From Atherix ibis (lineage: Eukaryota; Arthropoda; Insecta; Diptera; Athericidae): 64,000 bases of DNA. The stretch is from assembly GCA_958298945.1 (NCBI GenBank), contig OY282608.1, positions 76,370,806-76,434,805 of the forward strand. The letters are read 5' to 3'. The notes beneath the pieces are model-generated. The model saw only the letters and a program-made list of their open reading frames with translations, ran no database searches and was not told the origin of the DNA. The position numbers and the translations under genes are program-made. Of this stretch, positions 1-11,590 are shown one piece after another. Within the stretch, counting starts at the first letter, position 1. The number at the start of each line of letters is the position of its first letter.

Positions 1-3000
1 TTTGTTGGTTTGTTGGTTTGTTGGTTGGTCGTTTGTTCGTTTGTTCATTTGTTGGCTTGTTGGTTTTTTGGCTTGTTGGCTTGTTAGTTTGTTGGTTTGT
101 TGGTTTGTAGGTTTGTTGGCTTGTTGGTTTGTTGGTTTGTTCGTTTGTTGGTTTGTTCGTTTGTTCGCTTGTTGACTTGTTGGTTTGTTGGTTCGTTGGT
201 TTGTTGGTTTGTTGGTTTGTTTTTTTGTTGGTTTGTTGGCTTGTTGGTTTGTTGGCTTATTGGTTTGTTGGTTTGTTGGTTTGTTGGTTTGTTGGCTTGT
301 TGGTTTATTGGTTTTTGGTTTGTTGGCTTGTTGGTTTGTTGGCTTGTTGGCTTGTTGGTTTGTTGGTTTGTTGGATTGTTAGTTTGTTGGGTTGTTGGCT
401 TGTTGGTTTGTAGGCTTGTTGGCTTGTTGGTTTGTTGGTTTGTTGGTTTGTTGGTTTGTTGGTTTGTTGGTTTGTTGGTTTGTTGGTTTGTTGGTTTGTT
501 GGTTTGTTGGTTTGTTGGTTTGTTAGTTTGTTGGTTTGTTGGTTTGTTAGTTTGTTGGTTTGTTTGTTTGTTGGTTTGTTCGTTTGTTGGCTTGTTGGTT
601 TGTTGGCTTGTTGGCTTGTTTGATTGTTTGTTTGTTAGTTTGTTAGTTTGTTGGCTTGTTGGAGTTGTTGGTTTGCTGGTTTGTTGGTTTGTTGGTTTGT
701 TCGTTTGTTGTTTTGTTGGCTTGTTGGTTTGTAGGCATGTTGGCCTGTTGGTTTGTTGGTTTGTTGGTTTGTTGGTTTGTTGGGTTGTTGGTTTGTTGGT
801 TTGTTGGTTTGTTGGTTTGTTTGTTTGTTGGGGTGTTCGTTTGTTGGGTTGTTGGTTTGTTGGCTTGTTGGCTTGTTGGTTTGTTGGTTTGTTTGTTTGT
901 TGGTTTATTTGTTTGTTGGTTTGTTGGTTTTTTGGGTTGTTGGTTTATTTGTTTGTTGGTTTGTTGGTTTGTTGGCTTGTTGGTTTATTTTTTTGTTGGT
1001 TTGTTGTTTTGTTAGTTTATTTGTTTGTTGGTTTGTTGGCTTGTTGGTTTGTTGGCTTGTTGGCTTGTTGGTTTATTGGTTTATTGGTTTGTTAGTTTGT
1101 TGGTTTGTTGGTTTGTTGGTTTGTAGGTTTGTTGGTTAGTTGGTTTGTTGGTTTGGTGGTTTGTTGGTTTGTTGGTTTTTGTTGGTTTGTTGGTTTGTTT
1201 GTTTGCTGGTTTGTTGGTTTGTTAGTTTGTTGGTTTGTTGGTTTGTTTGTTTGTTGGTTTGTTGGTTTGTTGGGTTATTGGTTTATTTGTTTGTTAATTT
1301 GTTGGTTTGTTAGTTTGTTGGTTTGTTGGTTTGTTTGTTTGTTGGTTTGTTCGTTTGTTGGCTTGTTGGTTTGTTGGTTTGTTGGTTTGTTGGTTTGTTG
1401 GGTTATTGTTTATTGGTTTATTTGTTTGTTGGTTTGTTGGTTTGTTGGCTTGTTGGTTTGTTTGTTTGTTGGTTTGTTTGTTTGTTGGTTTGTTGGTTTG
1501 TTGGCTTGTTGGCTTGTTGGTTTGTTGGTTTGTTTGCTTGTTGGTTTGTTGGTTTGTTTTTTTGTTGGTTTGTTGGTTTGTTGGTTTGTTGGTTTGTTGG
1601 TTTGTTGGTTTGTTGGTTTGTTGGTTTGTTGGTTTGTTGGTTTGTTGGTTTGTTGGTTTGTTGGTTTGTTCGTTTGTTCATTTGTTGGCTTGTTGGTTTG
1701 TTGGCTTGTTGGCTTGTTAGTTTGTTGTTTGTTGGTTTGTTGGTTTGTTGGCTTTTGGTTTGTTGGTTTGTTCGTTTGTTGGTTTGTTGGTTTGTTCTTT
1801 TGTTCGCTTGTTGGCTTGTTGGCTTGTTGGTTCGTTGGTTTGTTGGTTTGTTTTTTTATTGGTTTGTTGGCTTGTTGGTTTGTTGGTTTGTTGGTTTGTT
1901 GGTTTGTTGGTTTGTTGGTTTGTTGGTTTGTTGGTTTGTTCGTTTGTTGGTTTTTTGGTTTATTGGTTTGTTGGTTTGTTGGTTTGTTGTTTTGTTGGTT
2001 TGTTGGCTTGTTGGTTTGTTGATTTTTTGGTTTGTTGGCTTGTTGGTTTGTTGGCTTGTTGGCTTGTTGGTTTGTTGGTTTGTTGGCTTGTTGGTTTGTT
2101 GGCTTGTTGGCTTGTTGGTTTGTTGGTTTGTTGGGTTGTTAGTTTGTGGGTTGTTGGCTTGTTGGTTTGTTGGTTTGTTCGTTTGTTCATTTGTTGGCTT
2201 GTTGGTTTGTTGGCTTGTTGGCTTGTTAGTTTGTTGGTTTGTTGGTTTGTTGGTTTGTTGGCTTGTTGGTTTGTTGGTTTGTTCGTTTGTTGGTTTGTTC
2301 GTTTGTTCGCTTGTTGGCTTGTTGGCTTGTTGGTTCGTTGGTTTGTTGGTTTGTTGGTTTGTTTTTTTGTTGGTTTGTTGGCTTGTTGGTTTGTTGGCTT
2401 GTTGGTTTGTTGGTTTGTTGGTTTGTTGGTTTGTTGGTTTGTTGGTTTGTTGGTTTGTTCGTTTATTGGTTTTTTGGTTTATTGGTTTGTTGGTTTGTTG
2501 GTTTGTTGGTTTGTTGGCTTGTTGGTTTGTTGGTTTTTGGTTTGTTGGCTTGTTGGTTTGTTGGCTTGTTGGCTTGTTGGTTTGTTGGTTTGTTGGTTTG
2601 TTGGATTGTTAGTTTGTTGGGTTGTTGGCTTGTTGGTTTGTTGGCTTGTTGGCTTGTTGGTTTGTTGGTTTGTTGGTTTGTTGGTTTGTTGGTTTGTTGG
2701 TTTGTTGGTTTGTTGGTTTGTTGGTTTGTTGGTTTGTTGGTTTGTTGGTTTGTTAGTTTGTTGGATTGTTGGTTTGTTAGTTTGTTGGTTTGTTTGTTTG
2801 TTGGTTTGTTCGTTTGTTGGCTTGTTGGTTTGTTGGCTTGTTGGCTTGTTTGCTTGTTGGTTTGTTAGTTTGTTGGCTTGTTGGAGTTGTTGGTTTGCTG
2901 GTTTGTTGGTTTGTTGGTTTGTTCGTTTGTTGTTTTGTTGTATTGTTGGTTTGTTGGCATGTTGGCCTGTTGGTTTGTTGGTTTGTTGGTTTGTTGGGTT

Positions 3001-3230
3001 GTTGGTTTTTTGGTTTGTTGGTTTGTTGGTTTGTTTGTTTGTTAGGGTGTTCGTTTGTTGGGTTGTTGGTTTGTTGGCTTGTTGGCTTGTTGGTTTGTTG
3101 GTTTGTTTGTTTGTTGGTTTATTTGTTTGTTGGTTTGTTGGTTTGTTGGGTTGTTGGTTTATTTGTTTGTTGGTTTGTTGGTTTGTTGGCTTGTTGGTTT
3201 ATTTTTTTGTTGGTTTGTTGTTTTGGTAGT
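1..3230 (+). repeat. Family A block, first copies of an approximately 2.2-kb higher-order repeat
   Basis: Marker GGAGTTG occurs at 661 and 2883, and the marker GGCATGTTGGCCTG (slightly varied) at 734 and 2956. Both give a spacing of 2222 bp. A further word, GGATTGTTAG, occurs at 373 and 2603 (spacing 2230), so the two copies differ by about one octamer. The first 1.3 kb also matches 7.1-8.4 kb: the odd word GTTGGTCG is at 24, 7098 and 8441. The block contains no gene. The open + frames here are repeat translation with W, C, L, V, F and G only. Confidence 0.75.
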
Positions 3231-5090
3231 TTATTTGTTTGTTGGTTTGTTGGCTTGTTGGTTTGTTGGCTTGTTGGCTTGTTGGTTTGTTGGTTTATTG
3301 GTTTGTTGGTTTGTTGGTTTGTTGGTTTGTTGGTTTGTTGGTTTGTTGGTTTGGTGGTTTGTTGGTTTGTTGGTTTTTGTTGGTTTGTTGGTTTGTTTGT
3401 TTGCTGGTTTGTTGGTTTGTTAGTTTGTTGATTTGTTGGTTTGTTTGTTTGTTGGTTTGTTGGTTTGTTGGGTTATTGGTTTATTTGTTTGTTGGTTTGT
3501 TGGTTTGTTAGTTTGTTGGTTTGTTGGTTTATTTGTTTGTTGGTTTGTTCGTTTGTTGGCTTGTTGGTTTGTTGGTTTGTTGGTTTGTTGGGTTATTGTT
3601 TATTGGTTTATTTGTTTGTTGGTTTGTTGGTTTGTTGGCTTGTTGGTTTGTTTGTTTGTTGGTTTGTTCGTTTGTTGGTTTGTTGGTTTGTTGGCTTGTT
3701 GGCTTGTTGGTTTGTTGGTTTGTTTGCTTGTTGGTTTGTTGGTTTGTTTTTTTGTTGGTTTGTTGGTTTGTTGGTTTGTTGGTTTGTTGGTTTGTTGGTT
3801 TGTTGGTTTGTTGGTTTGTTGGTTTGTTGGTTTGTTGGTTTGTTGGTTTGTTCGTTTGTTCATTTTTGGCTTGTTGGTTTGTTGGCTTGTTGGCTTGTTA
3901 GTTTGTTGGTTTGTTGGTTTGTTGGTTTGTTGGCTTTTGGGTTGTTGGTTTGTTCGTTTGTTGTTTTGTTCGTTTGTTCGCTTGTTGGCTTGTTGGCTTG
4001 TTGGTTCGTTGGTTTGTTGGTTTGTTTTTTTGTTGGTTTGTTGGCTTGTTGGTTTGTTGGTTTGTTGGTTTGTTGGTTTGTTGGTTTGTTGGTTTGTTGG
4101 TTTTTTGGTTTGTTGGTTTGTTCGTTTGTTGGTTTTTTGGTTTATTGGTTTGTTGGTTTGTTGGTTTGTTGGTTTGTTGGTTTGTTGGCTTGTTGGTTTG
4201 TTGATATTTTGGTTTGTTGGCTTGTTGGTTTGTTGGCTTGTTGGCTTGTTGGTTTGTTGGTTTGTTGGGTTGTTAGTTTGTTGGGTTGTTGGCTTGTTGG
4301 TTTGTTGGCTTGTTGGCTTGTTTGTTTGTTGGTTTGTTGGTTTGTTGGTTTGTTGGTTTGTTGGTTTGTTGGTTTGTTGGTTTGTTGGTTTGTTGGTTTG
4401 TTGGTTTGTTGGTTTGTTGGTTTGTTGGTTTGTTGGTTTGTTGGTTTGTTGGTTTGTTAGTTTGTTGGTTTGTTGGTTTGTTAGTTTGTTGGTTTGTTTG
4501 TTTATTGGTTTGTTCGTTTGTTGGCTTGTTGGTTTGTTGGCTTGTTGGCTTGTTTGCTTGTTGGTTTGTTAGTTTGTTTGCTTGTTGGTTTGTTGGTTTG
4601 TTGGTTCGTTGGTTTGTTGGTTTGTTGGTTTGTTCGTTTGTTGTTTTGTTGGCTTGTTGGTTTGTTGGCATGTTGGCCTGTTGGTTTGTTGGTTTGTTGG
4701 TTTGTTGGTTTGTTGGGTTGTTGGTTTGTTGGTTTGTTGGTTTGTTGGTTTGTTTGTTTGTTGGGGTGTTCGTTTGCTGGGTTGTTGGTTTGTTGGCTTG
4801 TTGGCTTGTTGGTTTGTTGGTTTGTTTGTTTGTTGGTTTGTTGGGTTGTTGGTTTATTTGTTTGTGGGTTTGTTGGTTTGTTGGCTTGTTGGTTTATTTT
4901 TTTGTTGGTTTGTTGTTTTGTTAGTTTATTTGTTTGTTGGTTTGTTGGCTTGTTGGTTTGTTGGCTTGTTGGCTTGTTGGTTTGTTGGTTTATTCGTTTG
5001 TTGGTTTGTTGGTTTGTTGGTTTGTTGGTTTGTTGGTTTGTTCGTTTGTTGGTTTATTTGTTTGTTGGTTTATTGGTTTTTGTTGGTATG
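3230..5090 (+). repeat. Family A block, duplicated at 9.75-11.59 kb
   Basis: The order of variant units matches that at about 9750-11590 with an offset of 6482-6522 bp. Examples are the TTTGGTGG unit near 3350 and 9870, the GGGTTATTGTTTATTGG word near 3592 (GGGTTATTTTTTATTGG near 10,112), and the TATGTAGG word at 5087 and 11585. The change of offset within the block (6522 to about 6482) shows several gained or lost octamers. It is a subtype of family A that lacks GGAGTTG and carries TTTGCTTG followed by GGTTCG ahead of the GGCATG marker (4667). Confidence 0.75.
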
Positions 5091-7000
5091 TAGGTTTGTT
5101 TGTCTGTTGGCTTGTTGGCTTGTTGGTTTGTTGGTTTGTTGGCTTATTGGTTTGTTGGTTTGTTGGTTTGTTTGTTTGTTGGTTTATTTGTTTATTGGTT
5201 TGTTGGTTTGTTGGGTTTTTGGTTTATATGTTTGTTGGTTTGTTGGTTTGTTGGCTTTTTGGTTAGTTGGTTTGTTGGTTTGTTGGTTTGTTGGTTTGTT
5301 TGTTTGTTGGTTTGCTGGCTTGTTGGTTTGTTGGCTTGTTGGCTTGTTGGTTTGTTGGTTTATTGGTTTGTTGGTTTGTTGGTTTGTTGGTTTGTTGGTT
5401 TGTTCGTATGTTGGTTTGTTGGTTTGTTCGTTTGTTGGTTTATTTGTTTGTTGGTTTGTTGGTTTTCGTTGGTTTGTTGGTTTGTTTGTTTGTTGATTTT
5501 TTGGTTTGTTAGTTTGTTGGTTTGTTGGTTTGTCTGTTTGTTGGTTTGTTCGTTTGTTGGCTTGTTGGTTTGTTGGTTTGTTGGTTTGTTGGTTTGTTGG
5601 GTTATTGGTTTATTTGTTTGTTGGTTTGTTGGTTTGTTGGCTTGTTGGTTTGTTGGTTTGTTAGTTTGTTGGTTTGTCGGTTTATTTGTTTGTTGGTTTT
5701 TTGGTTTGTCGGCTTGTTGGTTTGTTGGCTTGTTGGCTTGTTGGTTTGTTGGTTTGTTGGTTTGTTGGTTTGTTGGTTTGTTGGTTTGTTGGTTTGTTGG
5801 TTTGTTGGTTTGTTGGTTTGTTGGTTTGTTGGTTTGTTGGTTTGTTGGTTTGTTGGTTTGCTTGTATGTTGATTTGTTCGTTTGTTGGCTTGTTGGTTTG
5901 TTGGCTTGTTGGCTTGTTGGTTTGTTGGTTTGTTGGTTTGTTGGTTTGTTGGTTTGTTGGTTTGCTGGTTTGTTGGTATGTTGGTTTGTTGGTTTGTTGG
6001 TTTGTTGGTTTGTTGGTTTGTTGGTTTGTTGGTTTGTTGGTTTGTTGGTTTGTTGGTTTGTTTGTTTGTTGATTTGTTCGTTTGTTGTTTTGTTGATTTG
6101 TTCGTTTGTTCATTTGTTGGCTTGTTGGTTTGTTGGCTTGTTGGCTTGTTGGTTTGTTGGTTTGTTGGTTTGTTGGTTTGTTGGTTTGTTGGTTTGTTGG
6201 TTTGTTGGTTTGTTGGTTTGTTGGTTTGTTGGTTTGTTGGTTTGTTTGTTTGTTGGTTTTTGTTGGTTTGTTGGCTTGTTTGTTTGCTGGTTTGTTGGTT
6301 TGTTAGTTTGTTGGTTTGTTGGTTTGTTTGTTTGTTGGTTTGTTGGTTTGTTAAGTTATTGGTTTATTTGTTTGTTGGTTTGTTAGTTTGTTGGTTTGTT
6401 GGTTTGTTTGTTTGTTGGTTTGTTCGTTTGTTGGCTTGTTGGTTTGTTGGTTCGTTGGTTTGTTGGGTTATTGGTTTATTGGTTTATTTGTTTGTTGGTT
6501 TGTTGGCTTGTTGGTTTGTTTGTTTGTTGGTTTGTTCGTTTGTTGGTTTGTTGGTTTGTTGGCTTGTTGGCTTGTTGGCTTGTTGGTTTGTTGGTTTGTT
6601 TGCTTGTTGGTTTGTTGGTTTGTTTTTTTGTTGGTTTGTTGGTTTGTTGGTTTGTTGGTTTGTTGGTTTGTTGGTTTGTTGGTTTGTTGGTTTGTTGGTT
6701 TGTTGGTTTGTTGGTTTGTTGGTTTGTTCGTTTGTTCATTTGTTGGCTTGTTGGTTTGTTGGCTTGTTGGCTAGTTAGTTTGTTGGTTTGTTGGTTTGTT
6801 GGCTTATTGGTTTGTTGGTTTGTTCGTTTGTTGGTTTGTTCGTTTATTCGCTTGTTGGCTTGTTGCCTTGTTGGTTCGTTGGTTTGTTAGTTTGTTGGCT
6901 TGTTGGTTTGTTGGTTTGTTGGTTTGTTGGTTTGTTGGTTTGTTGGTTTGTTGGTTTGTTGGTTTGTTGGTTTGTTGGTTTGTTCGTTTGTTGGTTTTTT
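5090..7000 (+). repeat. Family A block, duplicated at 14.96-16.9 kb
   Basis: Variant order matches 14.96-16.9 kb at an offset of 9864-9872 bp. Examples are the TATATGTTTG word near 5225 and 15097, the GTCGGTTTATTTG word near 5676 and 15540, and the GGTATGTTGG unit near 5972 and 15838. The second half of the block holds a long run of nearly pure units (about 5745-5855). The one-octamer change in offset suggests unit gain or loss inside pure runs. Confidence 0.75.
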
Positions 7001-9750
7001 GGTTTATTGGGTTGTTAGTTTGTTGGGTTGTTGGCTTGTTGGTTTGTTGGTTTGTTGGTTTGTTGGTTTGTTGGTTTGTTGGTTTGTTGGTTTGTTGGTT
7101 GGTCGTTTGTTCGTTTGTTCATTTGTTGGCTTGTTGGTTTGTTGGCTTGTTGGCTTGTTAGTTTGTTGGTTTGTTGGTTTGTTGGTTTGTTGGCTTGTTG
7201 GTTTGTTGGTTTGTTCGTTTGTTGGTTTGTTCGTTTGTTCGCTTGTTGGCTTGTTGGCTTGTTGGTTCGTTGGTTTGTTGGTTTGTTGGTTTGTTTTTTT
7301 GTTGGTTTGTTGGCTTGTTGGTTTGTTGGCTTGTTGGTTTGTTGGTTTGTTGGTTTGTTGGTTTGTTGGTTTGTTGGTTTGTTCGTTTATTGGTTTTTTG
7401 GTTTATTGGTTTGTTGGTTTGTTGGTTTGTTGGTTTGTTGGCTTGTTGGTTTGTTGGTTTTTGGTTTGTTGGCTTGTTGGTTTGTTGGTTTGTTGGTTTG
7501 TTGGATTGTTAGTTTGTTGGGTTGTTGGCTTGTTGGTTTGTTGGCTTGTTGGCTTGTTGGTTTGTTGGTTTGTTGGTTTGTTGGTTTGTTGGTTTGTTGG
7601 TTTGTTGGTTTGTTGGTTTGTTGGTTTGTTGGTTTGTTGGTTTGTTGGTTTGTTGGTTTGTGGGTTTGTTAGTTTGTTGGTTTGTTGGTTTGTTAGTTTG
7701 TTGGTTTGTTTGTTTGTTGGTTTGTTCGTTTGTTGGCTTGTTGGTTTGTTGGCTTGTTGGCTTGTTTGCTTGTTGGTTTGTTGGTTTGTTGGCTTGTTGG
7801 AGTTGTTGGTTTGCTGGTTTGTTGGTTTGTTGGTTTGTTCGTTTGTTGTTTTGTTGGCTTGTTGGTTTGTTGGCATGTTGGCCTGTTGGTTTGTTGGTTT
7901 GTTGGTTTGTTGGTTTGTTGGGTTGTTGGTTTGTTGGTTTGTTGGTTTGTTGGTTTATTTGTTTGTTGGTTTGTTGGTTTGTTGGGTTGTTGGTTTATTT
8001 GTTTGTTGGTTTGTTGGTTTGTTGGCTTGTTGGTTTATTTTTTTGTTGGTTTGTTGTTTTGTTAGTTTATTTGTTTGTTGGTTTGTTGGCTTGTTGGTTT
8101 GTTGGCTTGTTGGCTTGTTGGTTTGTTGGTTTATTGGTTTGTTGGTTTGTTGGTTTGTTCGTTTGTTGGTTTGTTCGTTTGTTCGCTTGTTGGCTTGTTG
8201 CCTTGTTGGTTCGTTGGTTTGTTGATTTGTTTTTTTGTTGGTTTGTTGGCTTGTTGGTTTGTTGGTTTGTTGGTTTGTTGGTTTGTTGGTTTGTTGGTTT
8301 GTTGGTTTGTTGGTTTGTTGGTTTGTTGGTTTGTTCGTTTGTTGGTTTTTTGGTTTATTGGGTTGTTAGTTTGTTGGGTTGTTGGCTTGTTGGTTTGTTG
8401 GTTTGTTGGTTTGTTGGTTTGTTGGTTTGTTGGTTTGTTGGTTGGTCGTTTGTTCGTTTGTTCATTTGTTGGCTTGTTGGTTTGTTGGCTTGTTGGCTTG
8501 TTAGTTTGTTGGTTTGTTGGTTTGTTGGTTTGTTGGCTTGTTGGTTTGTTGGTTTGTTCGTTTGTTGGTTTGTTCGTTTGTTCGCTTGTTGGTTTGTTGG
8601 CTTGTTGGTTCGTTGGTTTGTTGGTTTGTTGGTTTGTTTTTTTGTTGGTTTATTGGCTTGTTGGTTTGTTGGCTTGTTGGTTTGTTGGTTTGTTGGTTTG
8701 TTGGTTTGTTGGTTTGTTGGTTTGTTCGTTTATTGGTTTTTTGGTTTATTGGTTTGTTGGTTTGTTGGTTTGTTGGTTTGTTGGCTTGTTGGTTTGTTGG
8801 TTTTTGGTTTGTTGGCTTGTTGGTTTGTTGGCTTGTTGGCTTGTTGGTTTGTTGGTTTGTTGGTTTGTTGGATTGCTAGTTTGTTGGGTTGTTGGCTTGT
8901 TGGTTTGTTGGCTTGTTGGCTTGTTGGTTTGTTGGTTTGTTGGTTTGTTGGTTTGTTGGTTTGTTGGTTTGTTGGTTTGTTGGTTTGTTGGTTTGTTGGT
9001 TTGTTGGTTTGTTGGTTTGTTGGTTTGTTGGTTTGTGGGTTTGTTAGTTTGTTGGTTTGTTGGTTTGTTAGTTTGTTGGTTTGTTTGTTTGTTGGTTTGT
9101 TCGTTTGTTGGCTTGTTGGTTTGTTGGCTTGTTGGCTTGTTTGCTTGTTGGTTTGTTGGTTTGTTGGCTTGTTGGAGTTGTTGGTTTGCTGGTTTGTTGG
9201 TTTGTTGGTTTGTTCGTTTGTTGTTTTGTTGGCTTGTTGGTTTGTTGGCATGTTGGCCTGTTGGTTTGTTGGTTTGTTGGTTTGTTGGGTTGTTGGTTTG
9301 TTGGTTTGTTGGTTTGTTGGTTTATTTGTTTGTTGGTTTGTTGGTTTGTTGGGTTGTTGGTTTATTTGTTTGTTGGTTTGTTGGTTTGTTGGCTTGTTGG
9401 TTTATTTTTTTGTTGGTTTGTTGTTTTGTTAGTTTATTTGTTTGTTGGTTTGTTGGCTTGTTGGTTTGTTGGCTTGTTGGCTTGTTGGTTTGTTGGTTTA
9501 TTGGTTTGTTGGTTTGTTGGTTTGTTGGTTTGTTCGTTTGTTGTTTTGTTGGCTTGTTGGTTTGTTGGCATGTTGGCCTGTTGGTTTGTTGGTTTGTTGG
9601 TTTGTTGGGTTGTTGGTTTGTTGGTTTGTTTGTTTGTTGGTTTATTTGTTTGTTGGTTTGTTGGTTTGTTGGGTTGTTGGTTTATTTGTTTGTTGGTTTG
9701 TTGGTTTGTTGGCTTGTTGGTTTATTTTTTGTTGGTTTGTTGTTTTGTTA
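7000..9750 (+). repeat. Tandem higher-order repeat of 1.34-1.38 kb
   Basis: The word GTTGGTCG recurs at 7098 and 8441 (1343 bp). GGAGTTG recurs at 7799 and 9174, and GGCATGTTGGCCTG at 7872 and 9247 (both 1375 bp). The distance GGAGTTG to GGCATG is 73 bp in all four family A copies that have both (661, 2883, 7799, 9174). A third GGCATG marker at 9567 lies only 320 bp after the second, so a short piece containing that end of the unit was copied again. Confidence 0.8.
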
Positions 9751-9879
9751 GTTTATTTGTTTGTTGGTTTGTTGGCTTGTTGGTTTGTTGGCTTGTTGGC
9801 TTGTTGGTTTGTTGGTTTATTGGTTTGTTGGTTTGTTGGTTTGTTGGTTTGTTGGTTTGTTGGTTTGTTGGTTTGGTGG

Positions 9880-11590
9880 TTTGTTGGTTTGTTGGTTTTT
9901 GTTGGTTTGTTGGTTTGTTTGTTTGCTGGTTTGTTGGTTTGTTAGTTTGTTGGTTTGTTGGTTTGTTTGTTTGTTGGTTTGTTGGTTTGTTGGGTTATTG
10001 GTTTATTTGTTTGTTGGTTTGTTGGTTTGTTAGTTTGTTGGTTTGGTGGTTTGTTTGTTTGTTGGTTTGTTCGTTTGTTGGCCTGTTGGTTTGTTGGTTT
10101 GTTGGTTTGTTGGGTTATTTTTTATTGGTTTATTTGTTTGTTGGTTTGTTGGCTTGTTGGTTTGTTTGTTTGTTGGTTTGTTCGTTTGTTGGTTTGTTGG
10201 TTTGTTGGCTTGTTGGCTTGTTGGTTTGTTGGTTTGTTTGCTTGTTGGTTTGTTGGTTTGTTTTTTTGTTGGTTTGTTGGTTTGTTGGTTTGTTGGTTTG
10301 TTGGTTTGTTGGTTTGTTGGTTTGTTGGTTTGTTGGTTTGTTGGTTTGTTGGTTTGTTGGTTTGTTCGTTTGTTCATTTTTGGCTTGTTGGTTTGTTGGC
10401 TTGTTGGCTTGTTAGTTTGTTGGTTTGTTGGTTTGTTGGTTTGTTGGCTTTTGGTTTGTTGGTTTCTTCGTTTGTTGGTTTGTTCGTTTGTTCGCTTGTT
10501 GGCTTGTTGGCTTGTTGGTTCGTTGGTTTGTTGGTTTGTTTTTTTGTTGGTTTGTTGGCTTGTTGGTTTGTTGGTTTGTTGGTTTGTTGGTTTGTTGGTT
10601 TGTTGGTTTGTTGGTTTGTTGGTTTGTTGGTTTGTTCGTTTGTTGGGTTTTTGGTTTATTGGTTTGTTGGTTTGTTGGTTTGTTGGTTTGTTAGTTTGTT
10701 GGCTTGTTGGTTTGTTGATTTTTTGGTTTGTTGGCTTGTTGGTTTGTTGGCTTGTTGGCTTGTTGGTTTGTTGGTTTGTTGGGTTGTTAGTTTGTTGGGT
10801 TGTTGGCTTGTTGGTTTGTTGGCTTGTTGGCTTGTTTGTTTGTTGGTTTGTTGGTTTGTTGGTTTGTTGGTTTGTTGGTTTGTTGGTTTGTTGGTTTGTT
10901 GGTTTGTTGGTTTGTTGGTTTGTTGGTTTGTTGGTTTGTTAGTTTGTTGGTTTGTTGGTTTGTTAGTTTGTTGGTTTGTTTGTTTGTTGGTTTGTTCGTT
11001 TGTTGGCTTGTTGGTTTGTTGGCTTGTTGGCTTGTTTGCTTGTTGGTTTGTTAGTTTGTTTGCTTGTTGGTTTGTTGGTTTGTTGGTTCGTTGGTTTGTT
11101 GGTCTGTTGGTTTGTTCGTTTGTTGTTTTGTTGGCTTGTTGGTTTGTTGGCATGTTGGCCTGTTGGTTTGTTGGTTTGTTGGTTTGTTGGTTTGTTGGGT
11201 TGTTGGTTTGTTGGTTTGTTGGTTTGTTGGTTTGTTTGTTTGTTGGGGTGTTCGTTTGTTGGGTTGTTGGTTTGTTGGATTGTTGGCTTGTTGGTTTGTT
11301 GGTTTGTTTGTTTGTTGGTTTGTTGGGTTGTTGGTTTATTTGTTTGTTGGTTTGTTGGTTTGTTGGCTTGTTGGTTTATTTTTTTGTTGGTTTGTTGTTT
11401 TGTTGGTTTATTTGTTTGTTGGTTTGTTGGCTTGTTGGTTTGTTGGCTTGTTGGCTTGTTGGTTTGTTGGTTTATTGGTTTGTTGGTTTGTTGGTTTGTT
11501 GGTTTGTTGGTTTGTTGGTTGGTTGGTTTGTTGGTTTGTTCGTTTGTTGGTTTATTTGTTTGTTGGTGTGTTGGTTTTTGTTGGTATGTA
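9880..11590 (+). repeat. Copy 1 of three adjacent 1.65-1.72 kb higher-order repeats
   Basis: The GGCATG marker is at 11149 and the TATGTAGG word at 11585. The next copies of these lie at 12868 and 13240. The copy begins within sequence that also matches 3.4-5.1 kb, so it is the bridge between the early family A blocks and the local tandem expansion that follows. Confidence 0.8.

Noticed and set aside
3776..3850. Poly-T stretches (TTTTTTT) as terminators or polyadenylation-related signals
   Set aside because: These are the octamer variants TTTTTTGG or TTTTTTTG and are repeated with the HOR. They have no upstream gene or hairpin.
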